Assembly: GCA_903824785.1 (NCBI GenBank)
Contig: CAIJYD010000047.1
Span: 17,544-81,543, forward strand
From: an uncultured Bacteroidota bacterium
GTDB lineage: Bacteria > Bacteroidota > Bacteroidia > Bacteroidales > VadinHA17
Direction of reading: 5' to 3'
DNA: 64,000 bases
Shown here: positions 46,056-53,829 of the stretch, in pieces
Layout of the letters: each line of letters begins with the position of its first letter
Position numbering within the stretch: the first letter of the stretch is position 1
The notes under the pieces: model-generated
What the model was told of the DNA's origin: nothing
The model's input: the letters and a program-made list of their open reading frames with translations, nothing else
The model's database searches: none
Position numbers and translations under genes: made by a program

Positions 46056-47726
46056 TTATACAGATCTGAGTTCATATTCTTCAATCTCTTTATTGCCTCC
46101 GATAGTTATTGTCATATATTCACCAATAGCTGTGATAGAGGCAATCACACCATCAATCTTCTCCCTCGATCTTTTTTTATCACAGCTTATATTTCCGTTT
46201 TTATCCACATACACTACCACATTCCGCATCATCCACCTCATAACAGGATTCCCGAAATGTTCAAGCTGCGAAGACATTACATATTTTTCCCACTCCTTTG
46301 TTGGAGCACTCATATTCATATGAGCTTGTGAATATGGGTCCATTCTTTCAACAGGAAATCCACCCTTTAGTATATGCTGAATCGTTCCATGGTGAGCCAT
46401 ATGAGGATCGTATCCAAATCCCAGAACATTATACTGTTTGAAAATTTCAAGTATATCATCACTCAGCATGTCCGTATCGATAATACCACCGGGAGTTGTT
46501 TTCATTAACCCTTTTTCCACCCAAAGCTTATAATCAACTTTGTCCTCTTTCTCCTTAACCTTCTCTTCCGGGATCCAAAAAAACAGCCTCACTGCAGGAT
46601 GCCCATTTAGGTCAGGAAAAAATAATGAAAGGGCAATTATATCTATATGAGAAGCGAGGTCAAGTCCTGCATAACAAGGTTTCCCGAGAGTTTCATTAAT
46701 ATCAATTTCATGTGTGCAGCTCATCCAGCGCTCATCAGGGATCCACACTGTAGGAGCATCAACCCAAAGGTTCAGGTTTTTAGTTTTAAATGAAACTTCT
46801 TTTGTCCGGCTATTCAGCGCACCCTTAAACTCATCCTCAAAACGGTCAGGCCTTACAGAAACATTCCAATTCGGGTTGGCCTTCTTCCACTCCTCCGGAT
46901 CTTTCCAATCTTCAGGTTTATCAATAGTGTAAATAATGGCAAACGTATCATCCTGTTTTTTTATCCCTCCAAGTATATCGATGCAAAGATTTCTGTATTC
47001 AAAACATGGCAGATCCTTGTCCCGTCCCGAAGTTGTAATAATCACAATCAGCGGCTGCAGCCTGTTGATCGAAGCGGATTGAATATTTTCAAACACAATA
47101 TTGTTGCTCCACTTAAAAACATGGTACTCATCTATCACAGCTGCAGAAGGGTTAATACCCTCCATTGAATCTGAATCCCTGCCCAGCGGTTCCATTTTGC
47201 TTGCAGTCGATGGCACGCTCACATTGTTTGTCAGCACCTTTGCACGCTTAGCCAGGGCAGGAGATATCTCAATCATCCGCTTTGTTTTATCGAAGCAGAT
47301 CCGCGCCTGCTTCTCCACGGTTGCAGCACAATAAACCTCGGCCTCCTCCTCGCCGTCAAACATCAGCATGTAAGATGCAAGCACCGAAGCAAACACAGTC
47401 TTGCCGTTCTTTTTCGGAATCTCAATATACCCGTAATTAAACCGCCTGGTGCCATTGCGTTTTTTCCACCCAAACAGAATATAGATAATTGCCGCTTGCC
47501 ATGGCTCAGGATGAAACGGAACCTTTTTCTTCTTATCCGGAAGATGATACAGGAACCCGCAAAAATCAAACACCCGCTGCGCCGCTTTTTTCTCAAAGTA
47601 CCAGCCATTCTCCGGAGCCACAAGCAGATCAGCCTTGTGCCTTTCAAAAGTCAGCCTGGTAGTTTTGCTCACCGCAATCTTCCCGGTAATCACATCATCA
47701 ATATATTTCTCAGCGGAGCGGATCAT
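46056..47726 (-). CDS. terL: terminase large subunit
   Basis: TerL packages DNA into proheads with an N-terminal ATPase and a C-terminal nuclease. The 556-residue protein shows the ATPase P-loop region YIEIPKKNGKTVFASVLAS, Walker B AAVIDEYHVF, and a nuclease region with CYAGLDLASHIDI and GGIIDTDMLSDDILEIF containing acidic residues. The small subunit gene is 3.4 kb upstream, separated by the DGR. Confidence 0.9.
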   Translation of the reverse strand: MIRSAEKYIDDVITGKIAVSKTTRLTFERHKADLLVAPENGWYFEKKAAQRVFDFCGFLYHLPDKKKKVPFHPEPWQAAIIYILFGWKKRNGTRRFNYGYIEIPKKNGKTVFASVLASYMLMFDGEEEAEVYCAATVEKQARICFDKTKRMIEISPALAKRAKVLTNNVSVPSTASKMEPLGRDSDSMEGINPSAAVIDEYHVFKWSNNIVFENIQSASINRLQPLIVIITTSGRDKDLPCFEYRNLCIDILGGIKKQDDTFAIIYTIDKPEDWKDPEEWKKANPNWNVSVRPDRFEDEFKGALNSRTKEVSFKTKNLNLWVDAPTVWIPDERWMSCTHEIDINETLGKPCYAGLDLASHIDIIALSLFFPDLNGHPAVRLFFWIPEEKVKEKEDKVDYKLWVEKGLMKTTPGGIIDTDMLSDDILEIFKQYNVLGFGYDPHMAHHGTIQHILKGGFPVERMDPYSQAHMNMSAPTKEWEKYVMSSQLEHFGNPVMRWMMRNVVVYVDKNGNISCDKKRSREKIDGVIASITAIGEYMTITIGGNKEIEEYELRSV

Positions 47727-47727
47727 C

Positions 47728-47904
47728 TTATTCTTTATTTTTCATTCTCTCCAAAGAAGTGCGCCAATAGATATTTTTCTCATCCAGAATATCAATACCC
47801 TCTTTTAACCCATCATCCCAAACATCAAGATTAATATCAGAATCTATCATGTATTGGCACGAACAAACTAAGTCGTGAATTATCTTCAAATAACTTTCTT
47901 CCAT
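47728..47904 (-). CDS. small hypothetical protein between the DGR and terL (58 aa)
   Basis: A 58-codon acidic, helical frame (MEESYLKIIHDLVCSCQYMI...) ends 2 bp before the terL start. Its tight packing suggests a real gene. No family recognised. Confidence 0.5.
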   Translation of the reverse strand: MEESYLKIIHDLVCSCQYMIDSDINLDVWDDGLKEGIDILDEKNIYWRTSLERMKNKE

Positions 47905-47938
47905 TATACTGCTATTTTATATTTCTCAGCTGAGCGGA

Positions 47939-48250
47939 TCATGTAAATTTATATCTATCGTTTTCTTCAACTATAGTTGTGGTGAAAGGGAATTTATTCT
48001 CTGGTACCTGTTGTATGACCTCAATCAAGCCTGTAGCTGAAGTAAACACAACATGCATTTCATCATTGAACGATATCTGTAAATGCAGACATTTACCCGC
48101 TCCTTTTTCCCTGAAAGCCGCTACCTTCGAATCTTCAATTCTGAAAGCATGAACCACAATTTCACGATTAATTATTCGGGCCATCTTTATTTTATTGCCC
48201 TCAAACCCTTTTGCAACAGGTTTAATATTAAACTGGCTAAACCTGTTCAT
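47939..48250 (-). CDS. DGR-linked small protein of unknown function
   Basis: The 103-residue protein begins at the ATG at 48250, which overlaps the end of the reverse transcriptase gene by 14 bp, so it is probably translated with it. It is beta-rich (IINREIVVHAFRIEDSKV, GKCLHLQISFNDEMHVVFTS) with a PENKFPFTTTIVEENDRYKF end, unlike the four-helix bundle of Avd. A single-strand nucleic-acid binding fold is possible but unproven. A longer in-frame start exists inside the RT gene and is rejected. Confidence 0.6.
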   Translation of the reverse strand: MNRFSQFNIKPVAKGFEGNKIKMARIINREIVVHAFRIEDSKVAAFREKGAGKCLHLQISFNDEMHVVFTSATGLIEVIQQVPENKFPFTTTIVEENDRYKFT

Positions 48251-49193
48251 GGAGTAATTTCTTAAGTAAGTTTCTGGTATTGCAATGTTTGGCCCATCCC
48301 TTGTACGATGCAACCGACTGAGGTTTATTATTCCGGGCAACCATACGGGCAAAGCTCTGTTTAATGCTTTTCCGTAACAGTACATGCGTATGGAAGAAAA
48401 CATATCCAACAAAATCAATTCCCCGGTCCTTAACAGGAAATACCTGGTAGTTATCTTTAACTTCAAGCTTTAAATTTCCCTGCAGGTAATTACTGATCTC
48501 TGAGAGCAACTGATGGAGGTATGGCTTATTGTCTGATAATATTACCATATCATCAGCATAGCGGAAATAATACTTTACCCGCTTCTGCTCCTTCAGCCAG
48601 TGGTCAAAATAAGTAAGGTAAAAATTTGAGAAGTACTGGCTCAGATAATTCCCTATTGGCAATCCGTCGGCACTGTCAATAATACCATCGAGCAACCATA
48701 GAAGATCCTGATCTTTTATTTTTCTGCGCAACAGCTGCTTTAAAATCTCATGGTCAACTGAAGGATAAAACTTTTTGATATCCAGCTTAAGGCAGTACTG
48801 GGTACCGGCAACATCTTTCAAATCATGCTTAACCGCACTGACTGCTGCATGTATCCCACGGCCTTTTATACAGCTGTAAGTATCTGCCGTAAAGGTTGAA
48901 ACAAAAATTGGTTCCATCACATTCATTACTGCATGGTGAGCAATACGGTCCGGGAAATATGGCAAACGAGATATTATTCTCTCTTTGGGTTCAAATATTC
49001 TGAATGTAGTATATTCAGAAGTCCTATAAGTTTTATCTTTCAGCAGCTGCTGCAGGTTAAGAAGGTTTGCATCCCTGTTTTTATCATGAGCTGTAATTCC
49101 CGCTTGTTTCTTCCCTTTGCGGGCAATAACATCTGCAAGCTGCAAATTTTCCATACTACAGATCCGGTCATATAAATTATTAATCCTTTTCAT
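48237..49193 (-). CDS. DGR reverse transcriptase
   Basis: The 318-residue reverse transcriptase copies the template RNA into adenine-mutated cDNA. Motifs are LKLDIKKFYPS (136–145), GLPIGNYLSQ (177–186; the IGxxxSQ form typical of DGR RTs) and the catalytic YADD (212–215), with a short thumb after residue 240. It lacks a maturase or endonuclease domain. The template repeat lies about 110 bp upstream on the same strand; targets lie beyond it. The small gene downstream overlaps by 14 bp. Confidence 0.93.
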   Translation of the reverse strand: MKRINNLYDRICSMENLQLADVIARKGKKQAGITAHDKNRDANLLNLQQLLKDKTYRTSEYTTFRIFEPKERIISRLPYFPDRIAHHAVMNVMEPIFVSTFTADTYSCIKGRGIHAAVSAVKHDLKDVAGTQYCLKLDIKKFYPSVDHEILKQLLRRKIKDQDLLWLLDGIIDSADGLPIGNYLSQYFSNFYLTYFDHWLKEQKRVKYYFRYADDMVILSDNKPYLHQLLSEISNYLQGNLKLEVKDNYQVFPVKDRGIDFVGYVFFHTHVLLRKSIKQSFARMVARNNKPQSVASYKGWAKHCNTRNLLKKLLHEQV

Positions 49194-49304
49194 ATCAAGC
49201 CTTTGCTTTTAAAAGATCACATTCCCGTTAACCAGTACCAGCGCTCTTTTTATATTGAAGTAATTTTTTGCCATGGGGGCAAGGCTTATGCTGCAGTTAA
49301 TTAC

Positions 49305-49384
49305 GCATAGGTGAGAACCGACATTCGCATTCGTATAATCGTAGTTGTAATTCGAGTTCGAAAACCTGAACCTGGACGACAAAA
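49305..49384 (-). repeat. DGR template repeat (TR), 80 bp
   Basis: Minus-strand TR with 19 adenines, mainly in AAC, AAT, TAC and TAT codons when read in the target frame. It matches 49517–49596 and 49933–50012 except at adenines: 13 and 12 changes respectively, 0 at the 61 other positions. AAY and TAY codons can mutate at A without making stops. Confidence 0.95.
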
Positions 49385-49417
49385 CTGTCAGCTCATGCAG
49401 CATACAACCGTATTATT

Positions 49418-49846
49418 TTATTCGAATTTGATTTCACAATTCATCCCGAGCAACCAACTCTTCCACAAATCCTCGAATTGTACCAGGACATACTTTGTCT
49501 TCTCAGCACTGTTTGTGCAAAGGCGAGAACCGACATACGCAGTCGCAGAAGCGTAGGTGTAACGCGAGTCCGAAAACCCGAACCCGGACGACAAAACCCA
49601 TGGCCAGGGGAAATAGCGCGCTTCATTATGGTTACTAAAGTCAGGTTCCCATCCATCATTGATAGCATCAAACACCACCATCAGAAGGAACGCACTCCAT
49701 ATCGAGTGCCGGTATTTCTCCGGGATCATCGTGAGATCCTCAAGCTTCTGAATGTTTTGTCCGCATTTCTTAAATGCATCCTCCACAGTTTTTATCGAAT
49801 GAAAATCAAACCCGGGAGTTCCTTTTTGATTTTTTCGTTTTGCCAT
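49418..49846 (-). CDS. DGR target (variable) protein 1
   Basis: The 142-residue protein carries the variable region at about residues 84–110, inside a C-type-lectin-like pattern: FPWPWVLSSGFGFSDSRYTY before and VGSRLC after. This matches small DGR variable proteins. It is a paralogue of the 156-residue protein upstream: both share a GW-x-PD segment, FP, LSSGFGFS, VGSRLC and a C-terminal QF-x-DLW. No signal or membrane segment. The ligand is unknown. Confidence 0.88.
   Translation of the reverse strand: MAKRKNQKGTPGFDFHSIKTVEDAFKKCGQNIQKLEDLTMIPEKYRHSIWSAFLLMVVFDAINDGWEPDFSNHNEARYFPWPWVLSSGFGFSDSRYTYASATAYVGSRLCTNSAEKTKYVLVQFEDLWKSWLLGMNCEIKFE
49517..49596 (-). repeat. DGR variable repeat 1 (VR1)
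   Basis: Aligned over 80 bp to the TR, it differs at 13 of 19 template adenines (G, C and T all appear) and at no other position. It lies in frame in target protein 1. Confidence 0.94.
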
Positions 49847-49851
49847 ATTGA

Positions 49852-50322
49852 TTAAATTTTATTGGTTATAAATGCACGCCAGAGATCGATGAACTGCTGT
49901 CCGGAATAATTAGATTGCTCCTCTGTTTCGAAGCAAAGGCGAGAACCGACAGTCGCAGTCGTAAAATCGCAGTGGTAACTCGAGCGCGAAAACCCGAACC
50001 CGGACGACAAAAGATAGTAAGGGAACCACTTTCTCTGATCACTATTGGTATAGTCAGGAGTCCATCCATTATTGATTGCCTTATTCACAATCTTTAATTT
50101 CTCGAAAGCCATAGTGTCAACATCCAGTTCTGATCCTTTAAACTTTTCATTGAAAGCATCTTCAGTTGTACCACATGCCAGGCACGCATCGGAGAATATT
50201 TTAATATTCTCATACTCTCTTTTTTTAAAGAGATCCTCACCGAACTCTTGCTTTAGATTTTCTTTAAACCAATCAGGCGATTGGTCATAAAGTTTTTTGG
50301 CTGTTTGTTGGTCAATTTTCAT
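49852..50322 (-). CDS. DGR target (variable) protein 2
   Basis: The 156-residue protein has an N-terminal helical part (about 1–70) and the variable region at about 104–130, with LSSGFGFSRSSYHC before and VGSRLCFETEEQSNYSGQQF after. It is a diverged paralogue of target protein 1, which starts 6 bp downstream. Both are probably on one transcript. Function is inferred from the DGR: a ligand-binding face diversified by retrohoming. Confidence 0.88.
   Translation of the reverse strand: MKIDQQTAKKLYDQSPDWFKENLKQEFGEDLFKKREYENIKIFSDACLACGTTEDAFNEKFKGSELDVDTMAFEKLKIVNKAINNGWTPDYTNSDQRKWFPYYLLSSGFGFSRSSYHCDFTTATVGSRLCFETEEQSNYSGQQFIDLWRAFITNKI
49933..50012 (-). repeat. DGR variable repeat 2 (VR2)
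   Basis: 80-bp match to the TR with 12 changes, all at template adenines. It shares four changes with VR1 at the two ends and differs from VR1 in the middle, where the variable codons lie. Confidence 0.94.
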
Positions 50323-50326
50323 AATG

Positions 50327-50512
50327 TTAAATTTTTGAGGTTAGTAATTGGTTTGAACTATAATTTATTTTTATAAGCTTTCTTGCCGGCAACTGGCACA
50401 AACAGAAGTTTACTCCATCACCATCCTGCACATGCAGATCTCCCTTCCGTACCTTTACCGGGCAAACAGGGCAGGAGAAATTATGAGTTGCTATTTTTAA
50501 TTTGTAATCCAT
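50327..50512 (-). CDS. small zinc-ribbon-like protein (61 aa)
   Basis: The 61-residue protein has a likely zinc site: CPVCPVKVRKGD with C–C spacing and a later CLC. It lies 5 bp before the target protein 2 gene and may be cotranscribed. Function unknown. Confidence 0.55.
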   Translation of the reverse strand: MDYKLKIATHNFSCPVCPVKVRKGDLHVQDGDGVNFCLCQLPARKLIKINYSSNQLLTSKI

Positions 50513-50520
50513 TATACTGC

Positions 50521-51159
50521 TTATTGATTAGCTTTAAAAAATGCTTGTGCAAATCCTTCCGGGGTTTTACTCCTGGCATTCTTTTGCTTACTGCTCAACC
50601 TATTTGTTATCTCACTTCCGAACAATGGCAGTACTGGAGTTTTCATAGGTTTATTAAACTTACCATACAGTCCGGTCTTCTTAGTGTATGGATCTCCAAA
50701 GTCAGATGGTTGAAAGTACCAGGGATCGCCAACCTCAGGGACCAGCTTGTTTAGTCTGCCTACAGGATTCTCAATAACATAAAAACCCTCAGGCTTTAAT
50801 TGTGCCACAATCTCCAGCGTTGCAAGTACCATTCCGATACTATGTTCCACTGTATTTTCAAATTCAATAGTTTTGCTACCATCATAATTAGCTGGCTGAG
50901 TTTCTTTATCTTTCCACTTCCATGCTCCGGATCCTGCAAAGTCAGTACATGGAGGCGCAGCCAAAATACCGTAAACAGTAACTTTAATCCCTTCCTCATT
51001 GCCTTCAACTACCTGGTATATTACATCTTCCATAACCTCAAAAACATCAATACCATCTTGAATGTCAGCACGAATAACATTATACCCAGCATCTTTATAT
51101 GGCTTACTCCAAGCGCCGGAGTGATCAAAAAGGCTAAGTATTGTCTTGTGTTTATTCAT
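50521..51159 (-). CDS. C5-cytosine-methyltransferase-like phage protein
   Basis: The 212-residue protein has methyltransferase-like motifs: ILSLFDHSGAWSKPY (motif I region), catalytic-type APPCTDF (Pro-Cys at 70–71), and ENP (130–132) where ENV is usual. It lacks a clear target-recognition domain, so it is shorter than Dcm-type enzymes. It could be a small DNA methyltransferase or a pyrimidine-modifying relative. The ATG at 51159 overlaps the terS stop by 8 bp. Confidence 0.6.
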   Translation of the reverse strand: MNKHKTILSLFDHSGAWSKPYKDAGYNVIRADIQDGIDVFEVMEDVIYQVVEGNEEGIKVTVYGILAAPPCTDFAGSGAWKWKDKETQPANYDGSKTIEFENTVEHSIGMVLATLEIVAQLKPEGFYVIENPVGRLNKLVPEVGDPWYFQPSDFGDPYTKKTGLYGKFNKPMKTPVLPLFGSEITNRLSSKQKNARSKTPEGFAQAFFKANQ

Positions 51160-51634
51160 TGTATTTATTCTGTGCCTGTTCAAATTCATCCTTTTCAACT
51201 TTCGTAACTGCTCCGATCTTGCCTGCTGATACCGGATCAAGACCAAAAAGAGCAGCATAATCCCTGTAGTTTTTCTGCGCAGTGTTCCTGATGGCCACCC
51301 ATGGAGACACTTGTTCGTATTGTCCGCCCGTTTTTGTCGGCATCATTTGCGTCATTCCTGACTTTTTTATCTCTCTGCAAGCTTCTTCATAGGTTGAAAG
51401 CTCCTGCGACATAATTAAAACATGTCCAACATTGGCACTTGTGAGCAGTCCTTTCGACATAAGCAGCTTACAACTATCACGGAAATACTTCTTCGCACGG
51501 TTATCAAGCCACACCTCCGGTTTTGGAACTTCGGTTATCAGGTCGAACTGTACAATTTCCTTCTCCCGATCCTTCCGATCAGTACCTTGAAGCTTTTTTG
51601 TCGTGGCTGGAACACCTGGTCTGCCTGCTCCCAT
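51152..51634 (-). CDS. terS: terminase small subunit, P27 family
   Basis: The 160-residue protein starts with MGAGRPGVPATTKKLQGTDRK, the P27-family N-terminus, followed by helices with AKKYFRDSCKLLMSKGLLT. It recognises the packaging site. The cognate large subunit is unusually distant (46056–47726). Confidence 0.82.
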   Translation of the reverse strand: MGAGRPGVPATTKKLQGTDRKDREKEIVQFDLITEVPKPEVWLDNRAKKYFRDSCKLLMSKGLLTSANVGHVLIMSQELSTYEEACREIKKSGMTQMMPTKTGGQYEQVSPWVAIRNTAQKNYRDYAALFGLDPVSAGKIGAVTKVEKDEFEQAQNKYNE

Positions 51635-51942
51635 CTTAGTACCCCCCCTCTGAATTTTGACAGTGGCATCTTTCTTCTAGGCTTACGGTCGCTAGGGCTT
51701 TTACCTCAGAGATTTGACCCCCCCCGGGTCTATTGCGATCACAAACACACGCATCCCCTGATTTAATGGGCATTTGCGACGTTTTTGACCTTTCCCGAGA
51801 TTCAAACATTTTGACCTTTTTTTGTTCGTTATGGTATAGCATAGTACTATGTATTGATGTTGTCAACAAACTACCTCTTTCTTAACCATGTTCTCACTCC
51901 TGTAACTCATTTTCCTCATTTTTGCCCTGTTTTATGCGATAT
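51635..51942 (-). other. non-coding interval upstream of terS; candidate packaging site
   Basis: No convincing gene. It contains CATAGTACTATG, a 12-bp perfect palindrome (51840–51851), and a GC-rich GACCC…GGGTC inverted repeat (51716–51730). Placement just before terS is where many phages carry cos or pac. Confidence 0.4.
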
Positions 51943-52851
51943 TCAGTACGCACCATCCATCAGGCGTATAGCAGTGCCATCTCTGCCTCGCTCTTCTTCA
52001 ATCGCACGCTGATAGATCATTGTTGTTTCTACCTTCTGATGTCCGAGCATTGACTTAACTGCAAGGATGTCCGCTCCACTCTTTAGAGCAGTAATGGCTG
52101 CTGTATGTCTCAGCGAGTGAGCAGTTACTTTAACTGTATCTATACCAATGTGTCTCAGGTACTTCTTAACCATCTTGCTTATTGTTATGGTGGTTATCCT
52201 GGTATTATGAGAGACATACGAATGATTGAGGAATAATGGTGAATGATTCTGCAGCTGATGCGCTCCAATATATTCAGCAATGGGACATACTATCTTATCA
52301 GTCACACCAAGCACCCTGTCCTTTGACCATCTACCCTTGCCTTGTATCTTCAGCATCCATCTTCCTTCCTCAATATTCAAGTCAGATACATTTGCCCTGG
52401 ATACTTCAATACATCTCATGCCAGTACGAACCATAAGGTTAACAATAGCAAAATCCCTGAGCCCCTGATCTGTTGTCTTATTGATGCATGCGAGCAACTT
52501 ATTTACATTCTCAGGCTTTAAATAATCCTTACTGTAAACATCCTGCTTCTTGGGTGATTTTACTCCTATTGTTACGTTCTTATGAATATCATTCTCAGCA
52601 AGATATTTAAAGAACTGCCTCACTGGAGCAAGGTAATTATCAACTGTTGATGGTGCTTTCCCATTCTCAAACAGCCACTCCTTATACCTGATCACATCAG
52701 ATTTTAGCGGATTCCTCACATCTGCATTCACTGTTAACCATTGAATGAACACATGAAGGTTATCCCGATATTTCTTCCGGGAGTTCTCCCTTATGTCCTG
52801 GTTAGCTAGAAACTCATCCAATAGTTTCAGTATAGGCTTATCGCTGTTCAT
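51943..52851 (-). CDS. second tyrosine recombinase (XerC/D-like)
   Basis: The 302-residue protein has an N-terminal SAM-like domain (about 5–95) and a complete catalytic set: Arg146, Lys171/173 region, His245-x-x-Arg248, His271 and Tyr280 in IYQRA. It lies mid-prophage in an operon, overlapping the ASCH gene by 4 bp, far from the att sites. It may resolve multimers, act at dif, or invert a segment; the role is not shown. Confidence 0.85.
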   Translation of the reverse strand: MNSDKPILKLLDEFLANQDIRENSRKKYRDNLHVFIQWLTVNADVRNPLKSDVIRYKEWLFENGKAPSTVDNYLAPVRQFFKYLAENDIHKNVTIGVKSPKKQDVYSKDYLKPENVNKLLACINKTTDQGLRDFAIVNLMVRTGMRCIEVSRANVSDLNIEEGRWMLKIQGKGRWSKDRVLGVTDKIVCPIAEYIGAHQLQNHSPLFLNHSYVSHNTRITTITISKMVKKYLRHIGIDTVKVTAHSLRHTAAITALKSGADILAVKSMLGHQKVETTMIYQRAIEEERGRDGTAIRLMDGAY

Positions 52852-53498
52852 AGTACTTTAAATTCAATTACCCATACCCATGGATTCTTTTCCCATGAGC
52901 CTTTGCCGTTGATGGCTTCCCAAAGAATTGTATAAGCTTCTTTTGCGTATCTGGTCATAGAACTCCATTCCCACCCCTCTAATCCATGCTTCCACAGCTT
53001 TTCATCTTTGGTGAATATGTCAATACCTTCGGCAAGTGCGTCATTCTCTGAAATGTCCTGCAATCTTTCAACCCTGACGGTTAATACTTCAAGAAATATC
53101 CGACAGGCTTTTCTAGGCATATGGATTGAAGGCTTCCATTTAGGTTTCATGTTTGTATCATCAAATGAAGCCTTATAGCGATAATGCATTCCGTCTTCAA
53201 ACTCAATTGGACTCCACGTTTCCCGGACCCACAGGATATCCCCTGGCTTACCATAGGGACATTGAGCAATAAAATGATGCTCATTGTTATTAACCTGAAC
53301 CCATGAAAACCATGGATAATCTCTTTTTCCTCTATCTGCAGGAAAAGGAATATCCATTTCAGCTGAATTTCCGACCAATTCCCACCAATCCGGACGCTCA
53401 TTAATATAATCCAGGTTTCTCAACCTTCTTGTCTGTGTTTTCCGTCCGTCAAGAATTGCTCTAACCATCGGGGTACTGAATAAAATAGGTCGTTCCAT
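52848..53498 (-). CDS. ASCH-like phage protein
   Basis: The 216-residue protein starts MERPILFSTPMVRAILDGRKTQTRR, the typical opening of phage ASCH-domain proteins (PUA-like RNA-binding fold). It has YGKPGDILWVRETW and WVWVIEFKVL near the end. Biochemical role unknown. Confidence 0.72.
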   Translation of the reverse strand: MERPILFSTPMVRAILDGRKTQTRRLRNLDYINERPDWWELVGNSAEMDIPFPADRGKRDYPWFSWVQVNNNEHHFIAQCPYGKPGDILWVRETWSPIEFEDGMHYRYKASFDDTNMKPKWKPSIHMPRKACRIFLEVLTVRVERLQDISENDALAEGIDIFTKDEKLWKHGLEGWEWSSMTRYAKEAYTILWEAINGKGSWEKNPWVWVIEFKVL

Positions 53499-53523
53499 AG
53501 TTTAGTTTGGGGTTTATCTCTGT

Positions 53524-53829
53524 TTATGATGTATGTCTCCCTGCAATATGAATTATATACTCGCTCGGCTGAAATATATTCACCTTATCAGCAATGCCAA
53601 GCTTCCGAAAGAACCTTCTCGTCTGAGCTTTTGTAAATATCTCATAACGGGATCTCTCCAATTTAATCACCCAAAAAGCTTTTTTTGCATTCCTCGCCAG
53701 TCTTTCTGCCTTCTTTATGGCTTTATTCATCTTACCAGCATCAAACTTTTCAGCCCGCTTTTGCTTTCTTCTATAGTTCCAGCGCTGGAAATCAATTCTT
53801 TTGTCTCGTAGGTAGGTTAGTAAACTCAT
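53524..53829 (-). CDS. hypothetical basic phage protein (101 aa)
   Basis: The 101 residues are strongly basic and helical (RWNYRRKQKRAEKFDAGKMNKAIKKAERLARNAKK). Possible nucleic-acid contact; no family recognised. It overlaps the upstream small gene by 4 bp. Confidence 0.55.
   Translation of the reverse strand: MSLLTYLRDKRIDFQRWNYRRKQKRAEKFDAGKMNKAIKKAERLARNAKKAFWVIKLERSRYEIFTKAQTRRFFRKLGIADKVNIFQPSEYIIHIAGRHTS

Noticed and set aside
48251..48466. Longer start for the gene after the reverse transcriptase
   Set aside because: The extension lies wholly within the RT gene in another frame; the ATG at 48250 with a 14-bp overlap is the natural start.
48237..49193. Reverse transcriptase as a group II intron or retron enzyme
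   Set aside because: No maturase or endonuclease domain, no intron ends, and adenine-only template–target differences identify a DGR.
49209..49403. 64-codon frame running through the template repeat
   Set aside because: The match to the targets is confined to the 80-bp template; sequence on both sides is unrelated to the target proteins. It is a chance frame over a non-coding template.
51636..51869. 77-codon frame upstream of terS
   Set aside because: Low-complexity, no family resemblance, and it covers palindromic and GC-rich signals; more likely a non-coding site.
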